In this document: piece by piece, positions 1 to 9,364 of the stretch
How positions within the stretch are numbered: position 1 is the first letter of the stretch
Layout: each line of letters begins with the position of its first letter
NCBI RefSeq assembly: GCF_025947225.1
Contig: NZ_CP110005.1
Span: 2,294,001 to 2,358,000, forward strand
DNA: 64,000 nt
Direction: 5' to 3'
Source of the DNA: Flavobacterium sp. N2270
GTDB taxonomy: Bacteria; Bacteroidota; Bacteroidia; Flavobacteriales; Flavobacteriaceae
Program-made: the position numbers and the translations under genes
The notes under the pieces: generated by a model
Database searches by the model: none
Told to the model about the DNA's origin: nothing
Seen by the model: the letters and a program-made list of their open reading frames with translations, nothing else

Positions 1-171
1 GAAATTGTAATAGGAATTCCATCGCGCGATTTGTTGATTATTACAGGTAAAAATGACAAAGAAAATATTAAGAAACTTAAACAGACAATAAGCGAAATAA
101 ATGAAAATGGAGATCATTTAGTTTCTGAAAAGTTATTTGAATACAGAAACGGAAAATTTGAATCTATATAA
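1..171 (+). CDS. C-terminal fragment of cassette C0 protein
   Basis: Partial gene; the start lies outside the window. The visible 56 residues begin EIVIGIPSRD and end NGKFESI. The tail (RDLLIITGKND, then GDHLVSEKLFEYRNG) resembles the C-terminus of DUF1444-type proteins; this is recall only, and the function is unknown. The stop is 12 nt before the AAC of aC0. Confidence 0.6.
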   Translation, partial: EIVIGIPSRDLLIITGKNDKENIKKLKQTISEINENGDHLVSEKLFEYRNGKFESI

Positions 172-183
172 AATACTACCGCC

Positions 184-338
184 AACACACGTTTTGCGAT
201 ATTGCTAGGCATGGGATTTATCAGAATACTTTAGTAAAAATTTTTTTTGCTTTCAATCAACATTGGTTTTCAAAATATTCGGTATATTTGTTAACGTCTT
301 TGCTAAAATTACGCAACATCGCAAAGCGCGGGAACGTT
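184..338 (+). repeat. attC-like site aC0 (family H-like)
   Basis: Left core C-N7-AAC belongs to C0, right core GTT-N7-A to C1. Arms CGTTTTGCGATATTGC and GCAACATCGCAAAGCGCG pair. A promoter-like TTG (263-265), N17, TATATTTG (283-290) lies inside, reading toward C1. Confidence 0.8.
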
Positions 339-377
339 ATACCTAATTTTAACCGAAGCGATAAAAACAGACAATTA

Positions 378-1190
378 ATGAATAAATTTTCACTTTCATT
401 TTTATTAATTTTTATTATTAATATCTCGAATGGACAAGAATGCCAAATTCCAATTTTATTGGACAAAGAAATTTTTGAAGCTTCTAACAATGAAAAATTT
501 GCAGAAGAAGATTTTTATAGAATTAACAGTTTGCTTTTTGAATATGAAGCAAAGGACAGTTTGAAAAATTTGAATAAATGCTCTTCATATTTTAAAAACA
601 TTGAAAAACTATTTAATTCTGAAACTACTGATAAGCGTGTTTTAGCTTATAGATTGATTGGAGTTGCAAATGACAGTACTTTTAACAACGAACTAATCAA
701 CAGAATTAACTCAAATGAAAGTTCACTTTTAAAAACTTGGAGCACAACTGCATTAATGGCAAATAATTGCGGAAAAGCATCTGATGATTTATTTGTTTTA
801 TTCTCATCATTCCCAAAAGGATTGCCTGTTGATATTTTGATAAATATGTATATTAAATATGATACAAATGCTGTCAAAAAAACTTGTTGGAAATTTATAG
901 ATTCAGAAAATAAAAACCAACAAATTTTGGCTATACAATGTTTAGCAAACTTTGAAAAAGACGAAAAATTGCAAACTAAACTAATTGAGTTTTTAAACTC
1001 TTGGGATAATAATTCTAAAGGTTGGGTAATTTCGTCAATTTCTATGCAAAAAATGGAAAATCTAAGACCTATTTTAGAAAAGTATAGTGAAGTAGAAGAT
1101 CTAAAAGACGTTATCATAAGAGCATTAGAAAATAGTCCAACGAAAACAGACAATAAGTTTGCGAAACAACTCGAAAAGAAGAAAAACTAG
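378..1190 (+). CDS. Secreted HEAT-like helical protein (cassette C1)
   Basis: 270 aa. I chose the ATG at 378 because the signal peptide (MNKFSLSFLLIFIINISNGQ) starts there; the longer ORF from 288 would translate through aC0. The mature part is helical with HEAT-like periodicity (RVLAYRLIGVAND, LLKTWSTTALMANN, QILAIQCLANFEKD). Function unknown; probably periplasmic or exported. It is 94% identical (15 of 270 residues differ) to the C10 gene at 11304. The cassette ends (GTTATACC / GGCATAAC) pair with one A-C mismatch, which is a G-T wobble on the bottom strand. Confidence 0.85.
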   Translation: MNKFSLSFLLIFIINISNGQECQIPILLDKEIFEASNNEKFAEEDFYRINSLLFEYEAKDSLKNLNKCSSYFKNIEKLFNSETTDKRVLAYRLIGVANDSTFNNELINRINSNESSLLKTWSTTALMANNCGKASDDLFVLFSSFPKGLPVDILINMYIKYDTNAVKKTCWKFIDSENKNQQILAIQCLANFEKDEKLQTKLIEFLNSWDNNSKGWVISSISMQKMENLRPILEKYSEVEDLKDVIIRALENSPTKTDNKFAKQLEKKKN

Positions 1191-1194
1191 GCAT

Positions 1195-1321
1195 AACAGC
1201 AGTTACAAGAAATTGCTAGGCTTGGAATTTATCAGAATTGGTAATTATTGAATCAGAGTTTTGTTTATATTTGTAATTGACAGTGAATGAAGTACGCAAC
1301 TTCTTGTAGCTGCGAAACGTT
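1195..1321 (+). repeat. attC-like site aC1 (family H)
   Basis: Joins C1 (GGCATAAC) to C2 (GTTGTATGC). The 18-nt arms GCAGTTACAAGAAATTGC / GCAACTTCTTGTAGCTGC pair except at fixed positions 5 and 14. TATATTTG at 1266-1273. The equivalent junction after the second HEAT copy (aC10) has an unrelated core. Confidence 0.85.
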
Positions 1322-1356
1322 GTATGCAATATTTTAGAATCAAAATCCTAACAAAA

Positions 1357-1749
1357 ATGAAATTACTTAAATCAATTTTAACTTTATCAACATTATTCAT
1401 TACGATTATTTCATATTCACAAACTGAAAAAGTTCAAGATTGTAAAATATTGAAACATTCAAAACTAAAATATGTAGAAAATGATGACAAAACGGCTTTC
1501 GTGGTAATCAAGAACAATAAACATATTGAATATTTGAGAAATGAAAAATATTACATAAAATCAGATTTAGTTTGGATTAATGAATGTGAATATAATGCAA
1601 CAATGACAGAAATAACATTGCCAAACTTTCCATTTAAAGCTGGAGAAGTTATGAATGTAAAATTTGAAAAAATTGAGAATGGAATTGTTACTGGTATTGG
1701 AACGGTACGTGGAAATAGTTTTCCTGTGAAATTCGAGTTAATTAATTAA
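1357..1749 (+). CDS. Small secreted protein (cassette C2)
   Basis: 130 aa with signal peptide MKLLKSILTLSTLFITIISYSQ and a beta-rich mature domain of about 108 residues containing two Cys (QDCKIL, INECEYN). The ATG at 1324 falls inside the cassette core GTTGTATGC, so the ATG at 1357 is preferred. It differs by one residue from the C11 copy at 12280. I do not recognise the family; it looks like a small exported domain common in Flavobacteriia. Confidence 0.8.
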   Translation: MKLLKSILTLSTLFITIISYSQTEKVQDCKILKHSKLKYVENDDKTAFVVIKNNKHIEYLRNEKYYIKSDLVWINECEYNATMTEITLPNFPFKAGEVMNVKFEKIENGIVTGIGTVRGNSFPVKFELIN

Positions 1750-1759
1750 TACTGCATAC

Positions 1760-1889
1760 AACAGCAGTTAAAAGCAATGGCTTAGGCAAGGGCATACTTC
1801 CGAATTTTCTCCGAAAATTCAAAAGTTTGCGTTATATTTGTTTTGGCTTGGTCTTGGCTCGTCGCCACTTCTTTTAGCTGCAACACGTT
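1760..1889 (+). repeat. attC-like site aC2 (family A)
   Basis: Joins C2 (GCATACAAC) to C3 (GTTACCCAAC). Arms GCAGTTAAAAGTAATGGC / GCCACTTCTTTTAGCTGC. Inner hairpin GAATTTTC-tcc-GAAAATTC. TATATTTG at 1833-1840 is 86 nt before the subtilase ATG. Confidence 0.87.
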
Positions 1890-1925
1890 ACCCAACATTT
1901 TTGAGAAACGTAAACGGAAAATAAC

Positions 1926-4900
1926 ATGAAAACAAAATTACATTTATCGGCTTTATTTTTTTTAATATCTATAACTATTTATTCTCAAAACAGTAATTTT
2001 TATTATTATAAAGGAGAAAAAATATTTTTAAATCATGATAAAAACTCAATTTATTTAGGAGTAAACAATAATTTCCAAAAATCAGTACTAAACAACGAAA
2101 ATATTTTAGATTTTAGTTTGAAAAACGAAAATTCAATTAATCAAAAATGGACTGTTGTTACATTTCAGAATGAACCTAACAGCTTGGAGTATATTCAAAA
2201 AATAAATTCTATAAAAAACATTAATTCTATAGAAAATGTTTCTCCTTGCTTTATAACTTCAATAGGAGATAAAGTTGCGTTGTCTAAACATTTTTATGTA
2301 AAGCTTAAAAATGAAAGTGATTTTAGTTTACTTGAACAAAAAGCTCAAGAATACAATTTTGCTATTATCAAACAAAATGAGTTTATGCCTCTTTGGTACT
2401 CATTAGAATGTACAAAATATACAGTTGAAAATGCTCTCACTTTATCTAATCTTTTGTATGAATCTGGTTTGTTTAAAACAGCTTTTCCTAATTTTATTTC
2501 TTTAGAAACTGAAGTTTTTCAAAATAACGCCACATTTGACACAACAGAAAATTTAACAAATTGTATAAATGACACCTATTTTAATAAACAATGGGGTCTT
2601 GAAAATACAGGACAACAAATTTCTTCTTTTCCAAATATTTTTGCAACTAATGGTATTGATATTAATGCCTGCCAAGCATGGAATATAACAACTGGAAACA
2701 ACAATATTAAAGTTGCTGTTATAGACCAAGGCATCGATTTAAACCATCCTGAATTAACAAATATTCACCCATTAAGTTATGATTGTGAAACAGGTACTTC
2801 GCCAAGTAATTATTACGGCCAACATGGCACTGCTTGCGCAGGTGTAATTGGCGCTACACAAAACAACAATACTGGCATTAGTGGCGTAAGCCCAAATTGT
2901 CAATTAATGTCAATAAGTACTATCTTTTCAAATTCAGAAAATTTGGCTAATGGTATAAATTGGGCTTGGCAAAATGGTGCTGATGTTGTTAACAATTCTT
3001 GGTACCAACCTACTCAAAATCAATTATTAGATGATGCTTTAATAAATGCTCTAACATTAGGCAGAAATGGAAAAGGTTGTGTTGTTGTTTTTGCTTCTGG
3101 AAATTCTGAAGGTTCTAATGTTACTTATCCTGCAAATAGCAATGATGATTTTTTAGTTGTTGGAGCTATTTCGCCTTGCGGCGAACGAAAAAATCCAAGT
3201 TCCTGTGATGGACAAACTTTATGGGGTAGTGCTTATGGTTCAAAAATTGATGTAATGGCACCTGGTACATATATTCCTACAACAAAAGCTTTAGAAATTG
3301 ACAATTCCTATTTTAATTTAAACTTTGAAGGTACATCCTCTGCAGCTCCTCATGTTGCTGGTATTGCTGCATTAATACTTTCTGTTAATCCTAATTTAAC
3401 TAATATTGAAGTTAACAATATTATAGAAAGTACTGCTCAAAAAGTTAATGCTAATACTCCCTATTCTTATCAAACAAATTTTAATAGACCAAATGGAACA
3501 TGGAATATAGAAATGGGCTATGGATTAGTTGATGCTAATGCGTCAGTTGTTTTAGCTCAAAGCATGAACACTAATGATATTGATTTGTATACTAAAGATA
3601 CTCCTCAAGATTTTGGGATTGAACCAAATAATAGTAGCAGTTACACTTTTTTAAGTGAAGATATTTGGGTAAGACACCTACCAGATGGGTTAATAAATTC
3701 CACACATCAAACACCAATAACAAATACAAATAATTATGTATATGTAAAAATTAGAAATAAAGGCTCTGTTGCTTCTAATGGCAATGAACAATTATATCTT
3801 TATTGGTCTACTTATGGCCTTATTTGGCCATATCATTGGATTGATAATTATGGTGATGCGTATTCAAATCAGTTAGCCACGCTCTTTGGAGACGAAGCTG
3901 GTAACATTACAATTCCATCTATTGCTCCAGGAGAAGAAACAATATTGGAATTCAACATGGGGTTCTACCCTCCTTTTCCTGGTTTATATGGAAGTTACTA
4001 TAATTTATTAACAAGAATTATTTCCATAGATGATCCTATTTTAAATGAAACCTCAAACATACACAATAACATACTCAACAATAACAATATAGCTTCTAAA
4101 AATGTATATGTATCTAATGGCAATGAGCCTTTTTCAAGAACAATAAACTCAATATACAATCCAGAAAGTTCTGTAGAAACATATAACATAGAGTTTAAAA
4201 CAGAAACTAATGAATATGGAAAAGCTATTTATGATGAAGCAGAAATTAGCATTGAATTAAGTCAAGATTTATTCGACGCATGGGATAATGGAGGTAAACA
4301 AGGAAATAATTATAAAACAACAAATAATGAAAAGACCATTGTTGTTACAAACAATAATTGTATTTTAAATAATGTGACTTTACAACCAAATAAACAATAC
4401 TTCTTTAACACAACATTTAACTTTCTAACAAAAGAATTAACAAATAAAAACAATTTCAATTATATACTAACACAGCACAGCACTGAAAACAACACATTAA
4501 TTGATGTTACACATATCAATATACAAAAAGAACCTAGACCTCTTTTTGTTGCAAATGCAGGAGATAATTTAGAAATAGACGAAAACCAATCCATAACAAT
4601 TAGTGCAGAACAAATAAATGAAGCAGCAATTTATAATTGGTATGATACAAATGGTAACTTAATATACACAGGAAAAGACCTGACTGTTTCATCTGACATA
4701 ACCAAAAAATATAAGTTAGAAATAATTGCTATAACAGATGGTTTCAAAGATTATGATGAAGTAGAAGTTATTTTAAAACCAAGTATATTAGAAACAATTA
4801 CACCCAATCCTACAAGTAATAACACAATAATATCTTATAAGTTAAATGGTGTGCAATCAGCATACATAACTATAATGGGATATTATGGAGGCAATAATAC

Positions 4901-5036
4901 ATCAAATAATTACATTTTAGATACGAATAATTCAGAAATATCAATTGACATTACAAATTATCAAAACGGTTTTTATACCTTAGCACTAATATGCGATGGT
5001 CAAATAGTAGATGCAAAAACTTTAATTAAACAATAA
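1926..5036 (+). CDS. Secreted S8 subtilisin-like peptidase with T9SS tail (cassette C3)
   Basis: 1036 aa. Signal peptide (residues 1-20), a prodomain-like region to about 220, then an S8 catalytic domain: Asp267 in VAVIDQGID, His300 in GQHGTACAG, Ser471 in GTSSAAPHVAG. The long C-terminal part is beta-rich and ends in a T9SS-type sorting domain (ITPNPTSNNTI onward). A serine endopeptidase exported across the outer membrane is inferred. It is the largest gene in the array and shares its cassette with the next gene, 4 nt downstream. Its last 507 residues are about 98.6% identical to the second half of the C41 subtilase, while the N-terminal halves differ. Confidence 0.93.
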   Translation: MKTKLHLSALFFLISITIYSQNSNFYYYKGEKIFLNHDKNSIYLGVNNNFQKSVLNNENILDFSLKNENSINQKWTVVTFQNEPNSLEYIQKINSIKNINSIENVSPCFITSIGDKVALSKHFYVKLKNESDFSLLEQKAQEYNFAIIKQNEFMPLWYSLECTKYTVENALTLSNLLYESGLFKTAFPNFISLETEVFQNNATFDTTENLTNCINDTYFNKQWGLENTGQQISSFPNIFATNGIDINACQAWNITTGNNNIKVAVIDQGIDLNHPELTNIHPLSYDCETGTSPSNYYGQHGTACAGVIGATQNNNTGISGVSPNCQLMSISTIFSNSENLANGINWAWQNGADVVNNSWYQPTQNQLLDDALINALTLGRNGKGCVVVFASGNSEGSNVTYPANSNDDFLVVGAISPCGERKNPSSCDGQTLWGSAYGSKIDVMAPGTYIPTTKALEIDNSYFNLNFEGTSSAAPHVAGIAALILSVNPNLTNIEVNNIIESTAQKVNANTPYSYQTNFNRPNGTWNIEMGYGLVDANASVVLAQSMNTNDIDLYTKDTPQDFGIEPNNSSSYTFLSEDIWVRHLPDGLINSTHQTPITNTNNYVYVKIRNKGSVASNGNEQLYLYWSTYGLIWPYHWIDNYGDAYSNQLATLFGDEAGNITIPSIAPGEETILEFNMGFYPPFPGLYGSYYNLLTRIISIDDPILNETSNIHNNILNNNNIASKNVYVSNGNEPFSRTINSIYNPESSVETYNIEFKTETNEYGKAIYDEAEISIELSQDLFDAWDNGGKQGNNYKTTNNEKTIVVTNNNCILNNVTLQPNKQYFFNTTFNFLTKELTNKNNFNYILTQHSTENNTLIDVTHINIQKEPRPLFVANAGDNLEIDENQSITISAEQINEAAIYNWYDTNGNLIYTGKDLTVSSDITKKYKLEIIAITDGFKDYDEVEVILKPSILETITPNPTSNNTIISYKLNGVQSAYITIMGYYGGNNTSNNYILDTNNSEISIDITNYQNGFYTLALICDGQIVDAKTLIKQ

Positions 5037-5040
5037 AATT

Positions 5041-5724
5041 ATGAAAAGAGACAATCTAAAAAAAGTAGATAATTATAAAATTATAACTATTTTACTATTT
5101 ATAATTTTCATGTTTACAAGCTTTTCTATGAAAAGCCAAAATATTTACACAATGAGTGTGTCACCAAACGGCTCTAATTCTATTGATGTGAATTTAGAAG
5201 TTTATGAGACTGAATACATTCTTTTTGTTGATAGTTACTATGTAATTACAGGCAATGAAATAAAATTAAAAGTTTGTTATGAATATGCCCCATTATTTCA
5301 ATTTAGTTTATTGAACAACACATTTAACATACCTATTTTGAATAATAGTAACTATTCCCTAATAGTTGAAACTTATAGAACTAATTTAACTGTTACTTGT
5401 GATTACTCAAATCAAACAGATTCTGCCACCATACAATTTGCTACACCATTAACAGGAACAGTTACATTAACATCTGATAATTTTGAATTAAATAAAAAGA
5501 CTATTACAATTTTTCCAAACCCAGTATCAGAAAAACTATATTTCACTAATAATAATTTAGTTATCGATAAAATTGAAATCTATAACATATTAGGAGAAAA
5601 AATTAGAACAGTTAATCATGATTTTGATTATATTTTAGTTAATGATATTAGTAATGGTGTTTATTTTATAACTTTCCAAACAGACCATGGAATGATTACT
5701 AAAAAAATATTAATTCAAAATTAA
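5041..5724 (+). CDS. Secreted T9SS-tailed partner protein (cassette C3)
   Basis: 227 aa. N-terminal hydrophobic segment (IITILLFIIFMFTSFS), a middle domain (about residues 53-140) and a C-terminal sorting domain (IFPNPVSEKLYF ... GVYFITF). It follows the subtilase by 4 nt and is probably co-translated. In the C41 copy the ends are nearly identical but the middle domain has diverged strongly, so the middle may be the specificity part. A partner, substrate or inhibitor role for the protease is a guess. Confidence 0.8.
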   Translation: MKRDNLKKVDNYKIITILLFIIFMFTSFSMKSQNIYTMSVSPNGSNSIDVNLEVYETEYILFVDSYYVITGNEIKLKVCYEYAPLFQFSLLNNTFNIPILNNSNYSLIVETYRTNLTVTCDYSNQTDSATIQFATPLTGTVTLTSDNFELNKKTITIFPNPVSEKLYFTNNNLVIDKIEIYNILGEKIRTVNHDFDYILVNDISNGVYFITFQTDHGMITKKILIQN

Positions 5725-5734
5725 AACGTTGGGT

Positions 5735-5863
5735 AACAGCAGTTAAATTCCATGGCTTTGGTTTGGGCTTTTCAGCGGAAAATAATGCGGTAAATTAAAT
5801 GTTTTGTATATATTTGTGTTAGTCGTAGCAAAGTTCCGCCACGGAATTTAGCTGCAAAACGTT
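5735..5863 (+). repeat. attC-like site aC3 (family E)
   Basis: Joins C3 (AACGTTGGGTAAC) to C4 (GTTGTGTGTAA). Arms GCAGTTAAATTCCATGGC / GCCACGGAATTTAGCTGC pair except at positions 5 and 14. TATATTTG at 5809-5816. The corresponding end of C41 is followed by a family H core instead. Confidence 0.86.
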
Positions 5864-5883
5864 GTGTGTAATTTTAAAAAGAA

Positions 5884-6858
5884 ATGAGACAGAAAATTTT
5901 ATTATTATTGACTTTTATAAATTTTATAAATGTTCATTCCCAAAAGTTAAATGGAACTTGGATTTTAGAAAAAACGGTTTATGAAAATGGAAATCCTTTA
6001 GAAATAAATCATACTTTATATTCCACTTTTACCGAATATGAATTTTTAACAAACTCTATTAAAATAAATGACCAAAAATTCAATGCAAATTATACAAATA
6101 ATTCAATAAAACTTGATTTTAGAGAATTGCTTTTTTCATTCGAGAATAAATATTTACTAATTCAAGAAAAAGGTGATGACAAAATTCAAATTTTATCTAA
6201 AAAAGAAGATTTTTTAAGTAAAAACATTGAATTCAAATCAGAAATTGAAATAAGAAATCAAGATACTCTTTACATTTCGAATGAAGTTTATAAACCACAA
6301 TTTAATAACGAGTTAACATTTGAAGATTTTTTAAGAAAAAACATCTCGAAATACACATCAGAATCTACAAAAAACAATTTATTTAAATCTGAATTTGTTT
6401 TAACTAAAGAAGGGAAAATTAAAGACATTAAAATTTTAAGCGGTATTTCAAAATCATTTGATAACGAGTTTATTGTAGCTTTAAATAAAGCCGAAAGATA
6501 TTTTAAAAATCAAACTGGAAAAGATTTTTTAATAAAACATAATTTTAATTTTTTTCAAATGTTTAAAGGATTAACTGAAAAAACAGAGAAAGAGTTTTAT
6601 GCTATTCAGAAAAAAGGAAATTTACACTTTCAAAATAACGAATTTGATAAAGCAATTATAGAATATGAAAAACTTAATATTATGGATTTAAATTCTATAA
6701 AAGAAAGATTAGGATTTTTATACAGTGAAGCATTTATAAATTTAGGGATTTCTTATTTAGCTGTAAATAAAAATGAAGAAGCTTGCAATTCATTTTCAAA
6801 AGTTGGAGACATAAGAAATTTCAAAGTCAGAAATTATTTAATAAACTTTTGTAGATAA
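5884..6858 (+). CDS. Secreted lipocalin-like/TPR protein (cassette C4)
   Basis: 324 aa. Signal peptide MRQKILLLLTFINFINVHSQ; a lipocalin-like N-terminal part (LNGTWILEKTVYENG); a middle segment resembling a TonB C-terminal fold (FVLTKEGKIKDIKILSGIS); and TPR-like helices at the end (GNLHFQNNEFDKAIIEYEKL). Function unknown, presumably periplasmic. The protein is identical to the C23 gene at 22028, so this cassette was copied recently. Confidence 0.82.
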   Translation: MRQKILLLLTFINFINVHSQKLNGTWILEKTVYENGNPLEINHTLYSTFTEYEFLTNSIKINDQKFNANYTNNSIKLDFRELLFSFENKYLLIQEKGDDKIQILSKKEDFLSKNIEFKSEIEIRNQDTLYISNEVYKPQFNNELTFEDFLRKNISKYTSESTKNNLFKSEFVLTKEGKIKDIKILSGISKSFDNEFIVALNKAERYFKNQTGKDFLIKHNFNFFQMFKGLTEKTEKEFYAIQKKGNLHFQNNEFDKAIIEYEKLNIMDLNSIKERLGFLYSEAFINLGISYLAVNKNEEACNSFSKVGDIRNFKVRNYLINFCR

Positions 6859-6870
6859 AAAACTACACAC

Positions 6871-7000
6871 AACAGCGGTTTGCTTCAATGGCTACTTCCG
6901 GATTTTCCTACGGAAAATCCGCAGCTGAATGGAATGTTTTGTTATATTTGTAATGGCTTGGTGTTGGTGCAACGCCACTGAGAGCAAGCCGCAAAACGTT
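6871..7000 (+). repeat. attC-like site aC4 (family B)
   Basis: Joins C4 (ACACACAAC) to C5 (GTTGTATGC). Inner hairpin GGATTTTCC-ta-CGGAAAATCC; the 3' arm carries one extra base. TATATTTG at 6943-6950. Confidence 0.87.
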
Positions 7001-7034
7001 GTATGCTAGTTAACCAACTTTGCGAATAAAAACC

Positions 7035-7913
7035 ATGAAACAAAAAATCTTAATAATTTTATTATTTTGTTTATTAAAAATCTATAGTCAAAAAATAGAA
7101 AAACGAATTGGTGATATTCATGTAACTAAGGAAGAATACTATTTTGATAATCACAAAAAATCTGACAAAAGAAAAATAAATAAATCTGAATATTTTTTTA
7201 ATAATGAAGGTCAAGTTCTAGAAACCATTTCCTACGGAACTGCTCATTTTAATGATTTAAAAAATGTAGGTAGAATTGAACAGTTTTTTTACATTAATAA
7301 TAAGTTAGATTTATCTAAAAGTTATTCCACAAGTTGCAACGGCTGTGAATATCATGTTTTGTATAGTAAATATAAATATGATGAAAATAATAATTTGATA
7401 AGTGATAACTCTTATTATGAAAAAAATGATTCTCTTTTTATGTCAACGAACTACATTTACAAACCAAACGTTAAAGAAACTCATTTTAATGAATCTACTT
7501 ATTATGAAAGAATATATGATTCTAACAATAATTTATTAGAGCTTAATCAACGTTTTGAAGATACAAAAAAGATAAGATGGCAACGTTTATACAATTATTT
7601 TGACAACTCGACAGTTATTACTTTCAAAACCAAATATAATGATGGAGCAGAAAAGTCTGAATTTGAAATAAAGACATATGATATTGAAAAAAGATTAATA
7701 TCACACGAAATAATTGGTATTGGTAAAACCAAAAAAGAATATTTCTATTCAAAAAATGGCTTTTTAGAAAAAATTAAAGAATACAGGCTAAATATTATTG
7801 ATGGTAAGTACGAAATAGATCGTTTGACGAAATTCAAAGTTGATAAAAAACAAAAGTATTTAAAACCCGTTTATTTACAGAAAATCAATTCGGATCTTAT
7901 AGAAGAAATATAA
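7035..7913 (+). CDS. Secreted YD-repeat-like protein (cassette C5)
   Basis: 292 aa. Start set at the ATG of the signal peptide (MKQKILIILLFCLLKIYSQ); an in-frame TTG at 7020 is less likely. Repeated tyrosine-rich beta units (YKYDENNNLISDNSYY, RIYDSNNNLLELNQRF) are reminiscent of RHS/YD-type repeats. Exported beta-protein of unknown function. Confidence 0.8.
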   Translation: MKQKILIILLFCLLKIYSQKIEKRIGDIHVTKEEYYFDNHKKSDKRKINKSEYFFNNEGQVLETISYGTAHFNDLKNVGRIEQFFYINNKLDLSKSYSTSCNGCEYHVLYSKYKYDENNNLISDNSYYEKNDSLFMSTNYIYKPNVKETHFNESTYYERIYDSNNNLLELNQRFEDTKKIRWQRLYNYFDNSTVITFKTKYNDGAEKSEFEIKTYDIEKRLISHEIIGIGKTKKEYFYSKNGFLEKIKEYRLNIIDGKYEIDRLTKFKVDKKQKYLKPVYLQKINSDLIEEI

Positions 7914-7924
7914 AACCAGCATAC

Positions 7925-8050
7925 AACAACGGTTTGGCTCAATAGCTAAATTTACAATTAAAATCACGTTCGATTTTCCGCTGGAAAATCTTATATTAGC
8001 AAGAAATAATCGTTTCACGCAGTCGCTACTGCGCCAAGCCGCGGAACGTT
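7925..8050 (+). repeat. attC-like site aC5 (family F)
   Basis: Joins C5 (GCATACAAC) to C6 (GTTAGCATC). Arms ACGGTTTGGCTCAATAGC / GCTACTGCGCCAAGCCGC. Inner hairpin GATTTTCC-gct-GGAAAATC. No TATATTTG (TATATTAG instead). Confidence 0.83.
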
Positions 8051-8060
8051 AGCATCAATG

Positions 8061-8231
8061 CTACGAAAATTCTAAACCACAAACATTGCATCTTAAAAGA
8101 TTATTACCAATGTAACTTCTTTTTTCTCTTGGATGTTTGCAGTTAATTCTTTTTTCAGCATATTGGTTTGCTTTTTCTTTCGTTTCTTCTGATGTTTCAG
8201 AAATAATCTTTTTTATTATTTTACTTCGCAT
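8061..8231 (-). CDS. Small zinc-ribbon-like protein, reverse orientation (cassette C6)
   Basis: 56 aa, starting MRSKIIKKII. The C-terminal half has CKH and CNVC motifs (about residues 31-33 and 48-51), consistent with a zinc ribbon. The start codon lies inside the 3' end of the preceding reverse-strand gene (11-nt overlap), so the two are probably translationally coupled. The stop is next to the cassette core. Function unknown. Confidence 0.6.
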   Translation of the reverse strand: MRSKIIKKIISETSEETKEKANQYAEKRINCKHPREKRSYIGNNLLRCNVCGLEFS

Positions 8232-8490
8232 AATCTTCAAAATTAGTAAAAAAACCGCTACTTCTTATTTGTCTTAAAATATCGTCATCATTATCAGGAA
8301 AAAATAACCAACTGGCACATAAATCACTTGAATATCTTTGCCAAATATTAGCACAATCTAAAATAGAAGCAACTGTATTTTCTTCTATTAATAATGTTTT
8401 TTGAAGCCTATACAAATTAATTAAATCTTCTTTTGTATAATATTCTTGTTCCTGTAAAAATATTCCGTTATTATCGTTTAATTTTAACAT
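8221..8490 (-). CDS. Hypothetical protein, reverse orientation (cassette C6)
   Basis: 89 aa, soluble, acidic, starting MLKLNDNNGIF; it contains CANIWQRYSSDLCASWLFFPD. It is one of the few array genes on the minus strand, so the promoter in aC5 cannot drive it and it needs its own. It overlaps the following small zinc-ribbon gene. No family recognised. Confidence 0.65.
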   Translation of the reverse strand: MLKLNDNNGIFLQEQEYYTKEDLINLYRLQKTLLIEENTVASILDCANIWQRYSSDLCASWLFFPDNDDDILRQIRSSGFFTNFEDYAK

Positions 8491-8521
8491 AAAAATTTAT
8501 TTTAAGAACCGCACTAATGCT

Positions 8522-8646
8522 AACACATGTTTGCAAAAATGGCAAGTTCAGGTTTAATTTAAAGTTGTTTTTGTGTCTGTAATGTTTTGGCAAAATCGAA
8601 AATTAAGGCTTGCTTTTTTGCCACTTATGCAAGCCTGAGAACCGTT
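8522..8646 (+). repeat. attC-like site aC6 (family I-like)
   Basis: Joins C6 (AATGCTAAC) to C7 (GTTATAAAAC). Arms TTTGCAAAAATGGC / GCCACTTATGCAAG pair with the usual fixed A/C position. The region next to GTT is unusual (TGAGAACC), so the site is less regular than most. Confidence 0.75.
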
Positions 8647-8673
8647 ATAAAACAGTTTTTAAAATCGTTAAAA

Positions 8674-9129
8674 ATGAACTTACCAACAGAAGATGAAATA
8701 ATTGATTTTACTTTAAAAACATTATCAATTAACGAGTTTAGAAAAATTGATACAAAAGCAATAAAATTAAATTTTGACTTAGGAAAAGAACATACTGTTT
8801 TTGTGAATAATTCTTTAGAAAAAGCTTTTAGAAAAGACTTAATCATATTTGGCGGAAATTCACACTCAAACGCTAAACTAACAGAATTTGGAGAAACTAT
8901 ATTAGAAAATGGTGGATGGGTTAATACTGTTCATAGTTTAGAATTTTTAGAAAACCCTATTAAAAAAAACACAAATGCTAAACCTAGTAAAAACCCAGTA
9001 ATAAAATCAAGATTAAGTAGATTATTATTAAATCCATGGGTTATCGGATTTTCATTTGCTTTATTAGCTGCTATATTAAATGCAGATAGAGTTATGAGAT
9101 TTATAAATAACATAATAGATAATATTTAA
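8674..9129 (+). CDS. C-terminally anchored hypothetical protein (cassette C7)
   Basis: 151 aa from the ATG at 8674; the longer ORF from 8587 would read through aC6. The soluble N-terminal part is of mixed alpha/beta type. One C-terminal membrane segment (WVIGFSFALLAAILNA) is followed by a short tail, suggesting a tail-anchored inner-membrane protein. No family recognised. Ends GTTATAAAAC / GTTTTATAAC pair. Confidence 0.7.
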   Translation: MNLPTEDEIIDFTLKTLSINEFRKIDTKAIKLNFDLGKEHTVFVNNSLEKAFRKDLIIFGGNSHSNAKLTEFGETILENGGWVNTVHSLEFLENPIKKNTNAKPSKNPVIKSRLSRLLLNPWVIGFSFALLAAILNADRVMRFINNIIDNI

Positions 9130-9196
9130 TTTGTGTTTTCTCTTTTTATAGGTTGAAAACTTAACCGAATTATGTGTGATAATTAAACCGTTTTAT

Positions 9197-9326
9197 AACA
9201 GCAGTTAAAAGTAATGGCTTAGGCAAGGGCATACTTCCGAATTTTCTCCGAAAATTCAAAAGTTTGCGTTATATTTGTTTTGGCTTGGTCTTGGCTCGTC
9301 GCCACTTCTTTTAGCTGCAACACGTT
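9197..9326 (+). repeat. attC-like site aC7 (family A)
   Basis: Joins C7 (TTTTATAAC) to C8 (GTTAGCAGTA). Nearly identical to aC2. TATATTTG at 9270-9277. Confidence 0.87.
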
Positions 9327-9364
9327 AGCAGTAATACTATTTGACAAACTATGAAAACCCAGAT

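Noticed and set aside
3998..4189. Reverse-strand ORFs inside the subtilase and many other genes
   Set aside because: Antisense shadows of AT-rich coding regions without start context or conservation; an identical shadow recurs in C41 only because the sense gene is duplicated.
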